Counted from the stretch's first letter, positions 1 to 8,009 are shown. The stretch: 17,754 nt of DNA from Flavobacteriales bacterium UBA2619 (GCA_002339135.1 DDJR01000030.1:1-17754); one strand, 5' to 3'. Program-made: numbers and translations. Notes: generated by a model from the letters alone, not told the origin.

Positions 1-269
1 TCATAATTTTCGTTTTCTAAAATTGAATTTTAATTTTCCGTTTTAGTGAATCATTTTGATATGGGTATCTATATTGATTTTCATTGGTTTAACACTGATG
101 CAATCAGTATTTGATTAACAGTATTTTAACATTTGATAATTTTTTAATACGCATGTTTTTGTGTGTGAATTTAACCAAGTTGAAGGAAGTTTTTTTTTAA
201 CTATTTTGATGTTTAATAATTTTTTCAGTTCATGAATACAACTTGATTTGTTGGGATAATTTTACTCTT
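1..269. other. AT-rich non-coding leader region
   Basis: This stretch precedes the thioesterase gene. I see no convincing coding frame, RNA gene or perfect repeat in it. It is very rich in A/T, with several T-runs including a nine-T run near 190-198. It probably holds the promoter of the thioesterase gene. TTTG-like words occur, for example near 110 and 132, but none is paired at the right spacing with the Bacteroidota -7 consensus TAnnTTTG, so I do not place a promoter precisely. Confidence 0.5.
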
Positions 270-725
270 ATGAACGATTCTCTAAAATCAGTATGGATAA
301 GTACTGGCAAAAACAAGTCCTTTTGTGTCACACATCGAGTTAGATATTCCGATACTGACAAAATGGACATGGTGTATCACGGTGCTTATGTCCCCATGTT
401 GGAGGCTGCTCGAGTTGAAACTTTACGAGAAATTGGTTGGGTGTATTCTGAAATGGAAAAAACCGGTCTTTTGCTTCCTGTTGTAGATCTGAGGCTGAAA
501 TACAAGATGCCTGCTAGGTATGATCAAATTTTACGAATTGAATCTCATGTGCTTCAATGTCCAACTTCAAGAATCACCTTTGTTTTTAAAATTACGCACA
601 ACCAGGATGTGTTGGTAGAAGCTGAAGTGACTCTAGCATTTGTCGATTCAACTACAGGCCGTCCTCATCGTGCTCCTGATCGACTTTGCGAAGATCTTGT
701 AAAATACGGATTAATTCATTCTTAA
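270..725 (+). CDS. Hotdog-fold acyl-CoA thioesterase, YbgC/FadM-like
   Basis: This 151-residue protein belongs to the 4-hydroxybenzoyl-CoA thioesterase-like hotdog family, whose members hydrolyse acyl-CoA or acyl-ACP thioesters in the cytoplasm. The N-terminal signature is clear: RYSDTDKMDMVYHGAY (about residues 25-40) matches the family pattern of an acidic catalytic segment followed by VYHxxY and a helix starting with the LEAARVETLRE segment. The length is typical. I chose the ATG at 270. A TTG nine codons upstream (243) is in frame but would add a stretch the family does not have. The substrate cannot be read from the sequence. The gene stands alone on the plus strand and faces the minus-strand run. 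Its last 74 bp (652-725) overlap the 3' end of the zinc-hydrolase gene, so the two transcripts are complementary there. Confidence 0.86.
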   Translation: MNDSLKSVWISTGKNKSFCVTHRVRYSDTDKMDMVYHGAYVPMLEAARVETLREIGWVYSEMEKTGLLLPVVDLRLKYKMPARYDQILRIESHVLQCPTSRITFVFKITHNQDVLVEAEVTLAFVDSTTGRPHRAPDRLCEDLVKYGLIHS

Positions 726-1638
726 TGGAGCTTGGTTCCGGTTTTAACTGATTCGTAAGTTGAGGGGCTCCTGCGTCCGCCCATGCGCTGTACCAAATTG
801 AGCTGATGGCTTGAGCTGCAGAAAAGAATCTTTGTTCCACCATTCCACTCATCGCTTCACCATACTGTTTGCAAAATTCGGGAGTTGGCACCAATGTGAG
901 TGTTCTACCTCTTGTTCTGTAGCCATAACCAAAAGGTGCATTTTCTATTTCTCTCAAAGTTTTTTCTTTCAAAAGCACCTCATTAACATCATCGTGACTG
1001 TCTTGAATGATTTGCCAAATCCAAGTTCTTATGTCTTTTATATAGTATGCATTGATTTTTCTTGGTGGCCAAGAAGCACGTGTGGTTTCGTAAACATGTG
1101 TTTCCCATAGTGCGTGTATGCCTATTTGTCCAGAAAATTGACCGTTGTAATTGGAAGCTGTGTGAAGTGGAACATGAGCGTCCGCTACATAATGACCCAG
1201 ATCGGCACAAAGCCGAATCACCTTCTTGGTGTTAAGTGTGTCTTGAGAAAACTCATTAACTAAATTTCGATACACGAACTCAATGTTCCAGGGTAAAACT
1301 CCTCGATTTTGAAGGGTGTCTTCACTAAAAAGAACGCATGCATCTTTCCAGCTACAGGGGCTTATGCCATCAGTGAAATGATCAAGGTCGATGTAATGAC
1401 GAGCTGCCTCATCGTCTACGGCATGTTTTCTTTTGTCAGCGTCAGTCGCTCTACTTACGAGTTCAGCTTGGTGTGACTTGAAAAAACTAAAAATGGGAGA
1501 GGGCAATGATGTAATTGCTACAGCATGAAGTTCTTTGTGTGGCGCAAACCCCCAATTCACAAAGAACATTCCGAAAACAACTCCTAAAAGACAACGGTGT
1601 AAGGTATTCTGGTTATTGCTCCGCCATTTTTTCTCCAT
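652..1638 (-). CDS. Secreted S1/P1 nuclease-like zinc phospholipase C family protein
   Basis: This 328-residue protein has an N-terminal hydrophobic segment (about 16-28), consistent with export, and an all-helical zinc-hydrolase body. The metal ligands of nuclease P1 can be mapped with exact spacing: Trp29 and His34 (WGFAPH), Asp66, His81, His149 and Asp153 (GHYVADAHVPLH), His159, and His175 and Glu179 (HALWE). If signal peptidase cleaves before Trp29, that residue becomes the N-terminal zinc ligand, as in P1. Databases usually call such Bacteroidota proteins zinc-dependent phospholipase C family. Nuclease or phosphatase activity is equally possible, and the substrate is unknown. The ATG at 1638 lies inside the upstream comB gene (26-bp overlap), which suggests translational coupling. 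The 3' end overlaps the convergent thioesterase gene. It is the last gene of the minus-strand run. Confidence 0.83.
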   Translation of the reverse strand: MEKKWRSNNQNTLHRCLLGVVFGMFFVNWGFAPHKELHAVAITSLPSPIFSFFKSHQAELVSRATDADKRKHAVDDEAARHYIDLDHFTDGISPCSWKDACVLFSEDTLQNRGVLPWNIEFVYRNLVNEFSQDTLNTKKVIRLCADLGHYVADAHVPLHTASNYNGQFSGQIGIHALWETHVYETTRASWPPRKINAYYIKDIRTWIWQIIQDSHDDVNEVLLKEKTLREIENAPFGYGYRTRGRTLTLVPTPEFCKQYGEAMSGMVEQRFFSAAQAISSIWYSAWADAGAPQLTNQLKPEPSSIKNELIRILQDLRKVDQEHDEDGL

Positions 1639-2407
1639 CTAGTTTTTTCAATTTGTCTGCTTGTACCGATTTGTTAAATTTTTCTTGCGATATCAAAACT
1701 CCATCTTTTAATATTGGAATTGCAGTTAAATTGTTAGGTGTAAGGCAGTACTTCACATCTGCGTTTAAATTAAGCTTGCGCAATCTTCTTCTGTGTGAGC
1801 TCGATTTCAAGAATGAAAATTGATTCTCTTTTGCAGATTTAGACAGGAACATTGCAGCAATCGAACTGTCTTCATTAGATCGGAAGGTCTTGCTTTGTAA
1901 AACACCATCTATAATTGCACCGGCACATATTGTGTCCTCAAGATTAAACTTGTCTTTCCATCCTGAGGCTAGTAAAAGAGTGTTTTCTCCACGTTCAATG
2001 ATCCAATTAACCAAAGCTTCAAGGTTATTCAATGACCCAATTACGACTGTTTCTTTGTGTTCTGCAATTTTTATCGCTTTGGTTCCATTTGTTGTTGTAA
2101 GGACTACAGTTTCTCCCTTGAGTTTTTCTTCCATATAGGAAAAGGGAGAGTTGCCTAAAGAAAACCCATCCACAATTTCACCTTCTCGCTCTGCCGCCGC
2201 TAAGTACCCCTTGTCTAGATATTCTTTTGCCTCTTCAACTGTTGAAACAGGGATAATTCCCTCCACGCCATTTTCAATTGCTGTACATATTGCAGAGGTC
2301 GCTCTCAAGACATCGATGACAACGACAATTTCAAATCCTTTTTCGTATTGGTAAAAATCACGAGGTGAAAAGCAAGCTTCAATCTGAGGGAATTTTTGGG
2401 AGTTCAT
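1613..2407 (-). CDS. comB: 2-phosphosulfolactate phosphatase family protein (ComB)
   Basis: This 264-residue protein carries the ComB family signatures: VVVIDVLRATSAI near residues 28-40, the EREGEIVDGFSLGNSP block near 73-88, TTTNGT near 104-109, and the ASGWKDKFNLEDT segment near 147-159. ComB removes phosphate from 2-phosphosulfolactate to give sulfolactate, a step known from coenzyme M synthesis in methanogens. Bacteroidota do not make coenzyme M, so the physiological role here is uncertain. Sulfolactate or another sulfonate metabolism is one possibility, and a different phosphorylated substrate is another. The gene begins 10 bp after gcvT ends and its stop overlaps the start of the next gene, consistent with co-transcription. 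No phosphosulfolactate synthase gene is visible in the window. The family call is strong and the substrate call is weak. Confidence 0.87.
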   Translation of the reverse strand: MNSQKFPQIEACFSPRDFYQYEKGFEIVVVIDVLRATSAICTAIENGVEGIIPVSTVEEAKEYLDKGYLAAAEREGEIVDGFSLGNSPFSYMEEKLKGETVVLTTTNGTKAIKIAEHKETVVIGSLNNLEALVNWIIERGENTLLLASGWKDKFNLEDTICAGAIIDGVLQSKTFRSNEDSSIAAMFLSKSAKENQFSFLKSSSHRRRLRKLNLNADVKYCLTPNNLTAIPILKDGVLISQEKFNKSVQADKLKKLDGEKMAEQ

Positions 2408-2417
2408 GAATTGTGAT

Positions 2418-3512
2418 TTAACTCTTGTTTAAGAACGGAAACATCACCACCTCTGCCTCTATATCTTTGTTTCTTATTCTCACCGCCAACTTGGTGTCTT
2501 TCTTTGTGAAAGGGGTGTTGATATATGCCATTCCTATGCCGTATCCCAATGTTGGGCTCATTGTTCCACTTGTTATTTCTCCGATGACTTCCCCAGACTG
2601 CGAGACTACCTCATATCCTTTTCTGGGAATTCCTCTTCCAAGCATTTTAAGACCTCTCAATCTTCGGGAAGGGCCTTCAGACTTGACTTGCTCCAAGAGT
2701 GCTTTGTCAGTAAACTCTTTTGTGAATTTTGTGATCCACCCTAAGCCAGCTTCAATGGAGTTTGTCGTGTCATCAATGTCGTTCCCGTAAAGGCAAAACC
2801 CCATTTCCATCCTCAAAGTGTCTCTTGCACCCAAACCACATGGAGTGACTCCATTTTTGAAAAATGTAGACCAAATTTTCACCACATTTTCTCTTGGAAT
2901 ATAGAGTTCATATCCCCCTGCACCTGTATACCCAGTTGCCGACACGATGCATTCTATGCCCAAGATGTTCGCGCTCATAAAGCTGTAGTAAGCTAAGTTT
3001 CCAGGGTTTGAGTCCATAAGCGGGGATAGGGCATCTGTAGCGAGAGGCCCTTGCAATGCAATGAGAGCCCAATCATCCGAGTTGTTTTCAAAAGTGACGT
3101 TGTAGCCTTCTTCTTTAATTTTAAGAGAGATAAAAGCCCAATCCTTTTCCATGTTGCTTGCATTCACAACCAACATGTAATTTTCTTCACCAATTCTATA
3201 AATCAGTAGATCATCCACAATGCCTCCTTTTCCATTAGGGATGCAGCTGTATTGTATTTTTCCATCACTGAGTTTTGCAACATCATTTGTTGTTATTTTC
3301 TGCAATAGCGCTAAAGAATCTTTTCCTTTTACAGTGAATTCACCCATGTGACTCACGTCGAACATCCCCACTTTTTCTCTCACCGATGCGTGCTCAACTT
3401 TGAGTCCGTCATAAGAAACCGGCATCTCAAAGCCTGAGTAATCAACCATTTTAGCTCCCAATTCGAGATGCTTCTCGTTTAAGGCAGTCTTTATTAGGTG
3501 ATGCTTTTCCAT
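2418..3512 (-). CDS. gcvT: Glycine cleavage system aminomethyltransferase (T protein)
   Basis: This 364-residue protein has the normal length for GcvT, which takes the aminomethyl group from the lipoylated H protein, releases ammonia and passes the one-carbon unit to tetrahydrofolate. Recognisable features are the N-terminal MVDYSGFEMPVSY and VGMFDVSHMGEF blocks (residues 22-58), the folate-binding and catalytic NGKGGIVDD segment (Asp100/Asp101), TGYTGAGGYE (about 193-202), GLGARDTLRMEMGF (about 226-239) and the C-terminal GEITSGTMSPTLG segment. It starts 3 bp after the WbqC-family gene and ends 10 bp before comB, so it is probably read from the same message. The partner genes gcvP and gcvH are not in the window. 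Confidence 0.96.
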   Translation of the reverse strand: MEKHHLIKTALNEKHLELGAKMVDYSGFEMPVSYDGLKVEHASVREKVGMFDVSHMGEFTVKGKDSLALLQKITTNDVAKLSDGKIQYSCIPNGKGGIVDDLLIYRIGEENYMLVVNASNMEKDWAFISLKIKEEGYNVTFENNSDDWALIALQGPLATDALSPLMDSNPGNLAYYSFMSANILGIECIVSATGYTGAGGYELYIPRENVVKIWSTFFKNGVTPCGLGARDTLRMEMGFCLYGNDIDDTTNSIEAGLGWITKFTKEFTDKALLEQVKSEGPSRRLRGLKMLGRGIPRKGYEVVSQSGEVIGEITSGTMSPTLGYGIGMAYINTPFTKKDTKLAVRIRNKDIEAEVVMFPFLNKS

Positions 3513-3515
3513 GTT

Positions 3516-4172
3516 TTATTTTTTAAGGGTACGAAGATAGGTTTCTAAGCACCAATTCTTCACTTCGTTAGGCTCGTGAAACATTGCGTCTAAGACAGAA
3601 CGGCCTTCAATGAATCCATTTCTGTCCTCAAAGATTTGAGCATACCTCTTGAAAGACCAGACTTCATTTGAAAAAGCACTTTTTCTGCGGAAATCTCCTT
3701 CCCATAGTTCTGCAGTTTCTGTGTAATTTGAGGATTCCATAAATCCACCCTCTCTTGTAAGCCCTATCATTTGCTCTATCCATGACAAGCTCGCAAGGTT
3801 AAATTCTAACAGAGAGTTCCCAGGTTTTGCAAATTCTTTTAAGAAATCAAACAATTCTAACTCGAAATGCTCAAAAAAAGGCGCTGAACTGTAGGCTGTT
3901 CGGATTTGTCTCATAATCACAATGTGATTTACTTCTTGCGTAAATACGATATCGCTCATGTTCCTTCCTGTGGCATTTCTTCTGTGAACTGGAAGTGAAA
4001 TAAATTTTCTTCCATTTGAGTCAGAAATAAAAATGCGATTTCTGTCAGTTTGTTTGACATAGTTCTCACGATGATCCAAGATGACTTCACCTTCAGATAT
4101 TGCGACTTTGTACCATGCTAGATTGGGAAACGGACAAGCTGGCAACAGTCTTCGTGCAGGAAGTTCATTCAT
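3516..4172 (-). CDS. WbqC-family protein
   Basis: This 218-residue cytoplasmic-looking protein matches the WbqC-like family (Pfam WbqC): a segment near residues 15-60 with ENYVKQTDRNR and then SNGRKFISLPVHRR, where the family has its ENYxKQ(T/S)xRNR and LSIPV motifs, and a C-terminal SVLDAMFHEP segment typical of the phylum. WbqC proteins occur in polysaccharide gene clusters and are thought to act in transfer of amino-acid or acyl groups to sugars, but the Bacteroidota copies beside lepB have no established reaction. The start codon abuts the lepB stop directly (TAA then ATG, zero spacing), which strongly suggests coupled translation. There are no transmembrane segments. Family assignment is good, function tentative. 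Confidence 0.8.
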   Translation of the reverse strand: MNELPARRLLPACPFPNLAWYKVAISEGEVILDHRENYVKQTDRNRIFISDSNGRKFISLPVHRRNATGRNMSDIVFTQEVNHIVIMRQIRTAYSSAPFFEHFELELFDFLKEFAKPGNSLLEFNLASLSWIEQMIGLTREGGFMESSNYTETAELWEGDFRRKSAFSNEVWSFKRYAQIFEDRNGFIEGRSVLDAMFHEPNEVKNWCLETYLRTLKK

Positions 4173-5780
4173 TTAGACCCCCTGTACAGTCTTGAACATT
4201 CGATTCCAGCGGATTTTAGACTCACCGTGTTGTTCCTCGTTCTGTTTGCTAAACCATGTGAAAGATGCACAACCAATAATGTGATCTTCAGGAACAAAAC
4301 CCCACATTCTAGAATCTGCAGAATTGTGTCTGTTGTCTCCCATCATCCAGAAGTAGTTTTTCTCAAAAGTGTATGTTGATCTGATTTTACCATCGATGAT
4401 GACTGAGCCGTCTTGATCTTCTTGAATAGTATGACCTTCAAACGCAGAGATAACCCTTCGGTACATATCCATGTTGCGAGGATTTAACTCAATCTTCCTT
4501 CCTTCTTTAGGAATGTAGATGGGACCGATGTCATCGGGTGTCCATTCATTAAACTCAGATGTATAGGTGTTTGGAAACATCACAAGTGTTCCTTTCCTAT
4601 TTGTGGTACTCATGATGTCGATACTTTCGGTGAGGCCTGATTTCTCAAGTTGATTTACCTCACCCTTAGTAAGATTAATCAAGGTGCTAAACCCGACATT
4701 TGTTCGCTGTTTTGAATTGACGTCGACGTTTGTCAAGTCTAAAAGTTTCATGCATTTGGCAAACTTCATGGGACTTGAAAATAGAACTCGATATTCATAT
4801 TGAAGATGAACAGGGTTATCTATGGCGATTCCGTTGATGTAAACTTGCCTGTCAACTACGCTAAGTGAATCTCCTGGAAGTCCAATGCATCTCTTGACGT
4901 AATTTTCTTTTTTATCTATCGGTCGCGATGCGAGTCCAGGTCTTTTCATTGCACGCTTTCGAACTTGAGTTAGGAATACTTCAGGGGATTGCGAGAATTT
5001 CTCAATGTTTCCACCCGCTTCTCTAATACCCTCACGTCGCAACAATCCATAGTAGTCATGTCCCACTAGATTCGGGTCCACAAAAACAGAATCGCCAGGA
5101 GGGAAGCTGAAGACGACAGCATCGTACCTCTCAACCTCTCTAATTCCGGGAAGCCTCATGTAAGGCAAGGAGAACCAAGATGTAAAGCTTGGGGTTAGTG
5201 ATCCTGGAAGTGCGTTGTGTACAAATGGAAGTGTGAAAGGTGTTTGCGGTACTTTAGGTCCATAACTTAATTTATTGACGAAAAGGTAATCTCCTACGAG
5301 CATACTTCCTTCCATTGACCCCGTCGGAATTGTAAAAGGTTCGAAAGAATAAATTCTGAAAGCACTAGCAACTACGGTAGCCCACAAGAGAGCTTCTGCC
5401 CAATCTCTAAATACCCCTTTTTTAGTTGTGCTCCAGCTTCTAGGTCCCACATACTTCTCATCTCCCATTGACAGCTGAGCCAATCCAATCCATGGCAAAG
5501 CTCCCATGAGCCACTGGGCTTTCGTCGATCTTCGACCGAAAGCTATTCCGAGCTCAACATGCATAATTGTCAGCATCAGTAAGTTGATTCCTGGAACAAA
5601 AAGCAAGAAGATGAGCCAATACCATGGTCGTTCTATGATCTTTAAGATGGCCAAAGCATTTAATACTGGGACATATCCATGCCAAACAGGTGCTACACCT
5701 GACCTCTTAATTAATGCAGGGATAAAAATAAAATGCTCAAGGCAAATTATGCCAAGTAAAATCCAAGGAATCAAGCTCAT
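4173..5780 (-). CDS. lepB: Signal peptidase I, large Bacteroidota type
   Basis: This 535-residue membrane protease removes signal peptides from Sec-exported proteins. It begins with hydrophobic segments (about 4-22, 36-48, 53-75 and 90-104) in a region resembling the DUF5684 membrane domain, followed by a further membrane segment near 127-143. The catalytic serine is Ser155 in IPTGSMEGSMLVGDY. The general-base lysine is Lys296 in YVKRCIGLPGDSL. The conserved box E is GDNRHNSADSR near 481-491, followed by the GFVPEDHIIG segment. The protein is much longer than the 324-residue E. coli enzyme, with about 140 residues between Ser and Lys and a second large insertion (about 325-470). It starts one base after dapB (TAACATG) and ends exactly where the WbqC-family gene begins. 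Confidence 0.95.
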   Translation of the reverse strand: MSLIPWILLGIICLEHFIFIPALIKRSGVAPVWHGYVPVLNALAILKIIERPWYWLIFLLFVPGINLLMLTIMHVELGIAFGRRSTKAQWLMGALPWIGLAQLSMGDEKYVGPRSWSTTKKGVFRDWAEALLWATVVASAFRIYSFEPFTIPTGSMEGSMLVGDYLFVNKLSYGPKVPQTPFTLPFVHNALPGSLTPSFTSWFSLPYMRLPGIREVERYDAVVFSFPPGDSVFVDPNLVGHDYYGLLRREGIREAGGNIEKFSQSPEVFLTQVRKRAMKRPGLASRPIDKKENYVKRCIGLPGDSLSVVDRQVYINGIAIDNPVHLQYEYRVLFSSPMKFAKCMKLLDLTNVDVNSKQRTNVGFSTLINLTKGEVNQLEKSGLTESIDIMSTTNRKGTLVMFPNTYTSEFNEWTPDDIGPIYIPKEGRKIELNPRNMDMYRRVISAFEGHTIQEDQDGSVIIDGKIRSTYTFEKNYFWMMGDNRHNSADSRMWGFVPEDHIIGCASFTWFSKQNEEQHGESKIRWNRMFKTVQGV

Positions 5781-5781
5781 G

Positions 5782-6453
5782 TTAATTGTCTAAATTAGAA
5801 ATCATATCGTTCATTGTAAACACGCCACTTTCCTTTTCAAGAAGCCAATTTAACGCTTGGAAGCCCCCTAAAGCGAATCCTTCTCTAGAAATTGCTTCAT
5901 GCCGCAATATCAATTGATCCACTTTTGAGTCCCAACACAATTCGTGAATTCCAACGACATCGTTCTTTCGTGAAGCAGAAATTGCTACGGGTTTTTTTGC
6001 ACCCGCTGTTGTTACAATTCTTGAGAGTGTCAAGGCTGTCCCGCTTGGCGAGTCAAGTTTTTGTGTGTGATGCTCTTCTTTAATAGAAGGTGTATAATCA
6101 GAAAATTGAGTCATGACCTGCGTCATGTATTGTGAGATGTTGTTGAGAAGATGAATTCCAATGCTAAAATTGGTTGCGTAAAACACACATCCTTGAGCAT
6201 TTTCAATCTCAGAAAGTCGATTGTGCCATCCGGTTGTTGCGATTACTACAGGCAATCCTGCATCAATACATCGAAGTGCGTTGTCAACAGCACTTTCAGG
6301 CCTTGTGCTTTCAAAGACGATATCAGCATCCCATTCCTTGGGGTCCCAGACATCATCTTTTCTCACCTTTGCTACAATACTCCATCCTTTATCAACAGCT
6401 ACTTTCGCTACTGCTTTCCCCATTTTTCCGTATCCAATAATTGCTAACTTCAT
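5782..6453 (-). CDS. dapB: 4-hydroxy-tetrahydrodipicolinate reductase
   Basis: DapB reduces hydroxy-tetrahydrodipicolinate with NAD(P)H in the diaminopimelate/lysine pathway, supplying peptidoglycan cross-link precursors. The 223-residue protein shows the Rossmann motif GYGKMG (residues 7-12), the ATTGW segment (72-76), ATNFSIG near 94-100, and the catalytic block EEHHTQKLDSPSGTA (about 126-140), with His128/His129 and Lys132. It is shorter than the 273-residue E. coli enzyme, as is usual in Bacteroidota. I chose the ATG at 6453. It overlaps the DUF5683 stop as ATGA, and the protein then begins directly at the MKLAIIGYGKMG strand. The open frame extends 11 codons further upstream to an ATG at 6486, but that extension has no family support. 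Confidence 0.95.
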   Translation of the reverse strand: MKLAIIGYGKMGKAVAKVAVDKGWSIVAKVRKDDVWDPKEWDADIVFESTRPESAVDNALRCIDAGLPVVIATTGWHNRLSEIENAQGCVFYATNFSIGIHLLNNISQYMTQVMTQFSDYTPSIKEEHHTQKLDSPSGTALTLSRIVTTAGAKKPVAISASRKNDVVGIHELCWDSKVDQLILRHEAISREGFALGGFQALNWLLEKESGVFTMNDMISNLDN

Positions 6454-6995
6454 TTGCATATTTTTAAAGTTAGACCAACTTGCCAAATTCCTCTTGTGTT
6501 TTTCTGAGTTGGCGGAATCACACGCATGCTTAAATCCTCGCTGGCATCAAAGAATTTCAGATGTGCATCCACATTTGCGTCAATCACAGAGAGCAAGTAC
6601 ACTCCGAAAAACGACAAGATAGATAAATCTCTGTTGCGCCTATAAAAATAGGCGCCGTCCTTTAAATCTGTAGTTGAATAAAGATTCCCATTGTTGTCTC
6701 GCAACGAGCTGGTTGTCATTGGATCATTGTCTGTTTCGAATCCCCAGTTTTCTAAAAATACATTCATCTCAGCTGAGTTGTCAATGATGAAATAGACGCT
6801 TGTACCCAATCCACCAAGTACAATTGGAGCTTTCCAGTATTTCTGATTGATCACTTGTCCTGAGCTGGGTAGAATCATTGCCCATTTCGTGGTTTTCTTG
6901 ACTCTAACTTGGTTTTCTGACAGTTTTATCTCCTGAGAAAAACCCTCAAAGAGAGATGCAAGGAATAAAAAAGTTAGAGATGTAATGGCGCGCAT
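6450..6995 (-). CDS. DUF5683 family protein, envelope-associated
   Basis: This 181-residue protein has an N-terminal hydrophobic export signal (residues 1 to about 21, ending SLFEGFSQE). A body follows with two further hydrophobic stretches: about 49-72 (APIVLGGLGTSVYFII) and about 125-142 (ILSFFGVYLLSVIDANVDAH). The PSSGQVINQKYWKAP segment and the later YRRNRD...DANVDAHL region match DUF5683, a Bacteroidota-specific family found between parB and dapB. No catalytic motif is visible and no function is established. By position and signal it probably acts at the cell envelope. Its stop codon overlaps the dapB start (ATGA) and it lies 10 bp after parB, so it is almost certainly in the same transcription unit. 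Confidence 0.82.
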   Translation of the reverse strand: MRAITSLTFLFLASLFEGFSQEIKLSENQVRVKKTTKWAMILPSSGQVINQKYWKAPIVLGGLGTSVYFIIDNSAEMNVFLENWGFETDNDPMTTSSLRDNNGNLYSTTDLKDGAYFYRRNRDLSILSFFGVYLLSVIDANVDAHLKFFDASEDLSMRVIPPTQKNTRGIWQVGLTLKICK

Positions 6996-7005
6996 TTGAA
7001 CAAGC

Positions 7006-7995
7006 TTATCGCTTGAGTTTGTCTAAAATATTTTCAAGATCCTCAATGTTGTGGTAGTGAAGTTCAATTTTTCCTGAAGTGTTCGGCTTTTTCCCCGCAG
7101 TAGCTTTCAGCTTAATTTGAGAGCCAAATCTCAATCTTAGGTTATCTAAAGCTTGAATTTCATCTTCACATAAAGTCCGAGACGCAATCGACGGTTGCTT
7201 TTGCAATCGTTTATTGCCACCATTTTTTTTACAAAGATGTTCTAACTCCCTGACACTTAATTTTTGGGATATGGCAAGATTCATAATGGAAATCTGCCTT
7301 TCTGGATCAGAAGAAATGGAAAGAAGTGCTTTCGCATGACCTTTTGAAAGTGTTCGCTTTGCAAGCTCAATCTTAATCTCTTCAGGCAGATCAAGAAGGC
7401 GAAGTGAATTAGTAATGGAAGATCGGGACTGCCCAACTATTTTTGAGATATGCTCATGTGTTAATTCACACTCTTCCATTAATCTCTTGTATGAAGTTGA
7501 GATTTCAATAGGATGGAGATCTTGGCGTTGTACATTTTCAACAAGAGCCATTTCTAAAAGCTGTGTGTCATTAGCTTCTCTAATGTAAGAAGGGATTTCT
7601 TCTAATCCAGCAGCTTGTGCAGCTCTAAACCTACGCTCTCCTGAAATAATTTGGTATTTTAAAGCGCTGATTTTACGAATCGTAATTGGCTGGATAATTC
7701 CCAATTCTCTAATGCTGTTCTCGAGGTTTTTGAGTGCTTTTTCATCAAAACTCTCTCTTGGTTGAGTCTTATTTCGCTGAATACTTCCAATCGGGACTAG
7801 GGCAATGTTCCCTGCCATTTGACCTATGTATCTGTGTTTTTGTGGTGTTTCGGGCAAAGAGGGTTTCTCTTTGATGTCGATATTTCGCGTCATTTCAGCG
7901 AGCTTAGACTTCATTCCAAGGCTGAAATCACGATAATCTCCGATTTCGTTAATCCCTCTTCCTAAACCACCTTTAGATTTAACCTTGTTCGACAT
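7006..7995 (-). CDS. parB: Chromosome-partitioning protein ParB
   Basis: ParB binds parS sites near the replication origin, spreads as a CTP-dependent sliding clamp and works with ParA to segregate chromosomes. The 329-residue protein has a basic N-terminal tail with GLGRGINEI (about 10-18), where ParB proteins carry the ParA-stimulating segment. The CTP-binding ParB/sulfiredoxin domain spans about 65-160 and includes TQPRESFD, GERRFRAA (119-126) and ENVQRQDLHPIE (153-164). A helix-turn-helix DNA-binding region lies near 179-202 (HISKIVGQSRSSITNSLRL). The C-terminal dimerisation domain is about 278-329. All standard elements are present. It starts 14 bp after parA. I found no convincing parS site in the window. 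Confidence 0.95.
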   Translation of the reverse strand: MSNKVKSKGGLGRGINEIGDYRDFSLGMKSKLAEMTRNIDIKEKPSLPETPQKHRYIGQMAGNIALVPIGSIQRNKTQPRESFDEKALKNLENSIRELGIIQPITIRKISALKYQIISGERRFRAAQAAGLEEIPSYIREANDTQLLEMALVENVQRQDLHPIEISTSYKRLMEECELTHEHISKIVGQSRSSITNSLRLLDLPEEIKIELAKRTLSKGHAKALLSISSDPERQISIMNLAISQKLSVRELEHLCKKNGGNKRLQKQPSIASRTLCEDEIQALDNLRLRFGSQIKLKATAGKKPNTSGKIELHYHNIEDLENILDKLKR

Positions 7996-8009
7996 CGAAA
8001 ATGTGTAAT

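Noticed and set aside
243..269. TTG start nine codons upstream of the thioesterase ATG
   Set aside because: The extra residues have no family counterpart, and an ATG follows at a position that gives the normal family length.
3348..3363. Second parS-like word in gcvT
   Set aside because: It also matches 12 of 16 positions, but it lacks the central CACGTG core and is explained by the conserved FDVSHMGEF codons.
6454..6486. 11-codon upstream extension of dapB
   Set aside because: It lies inside the DUF5683 gene and lacks family similarity. The ATGA overlap start at 6453 gives the exact DapB N-terminus.
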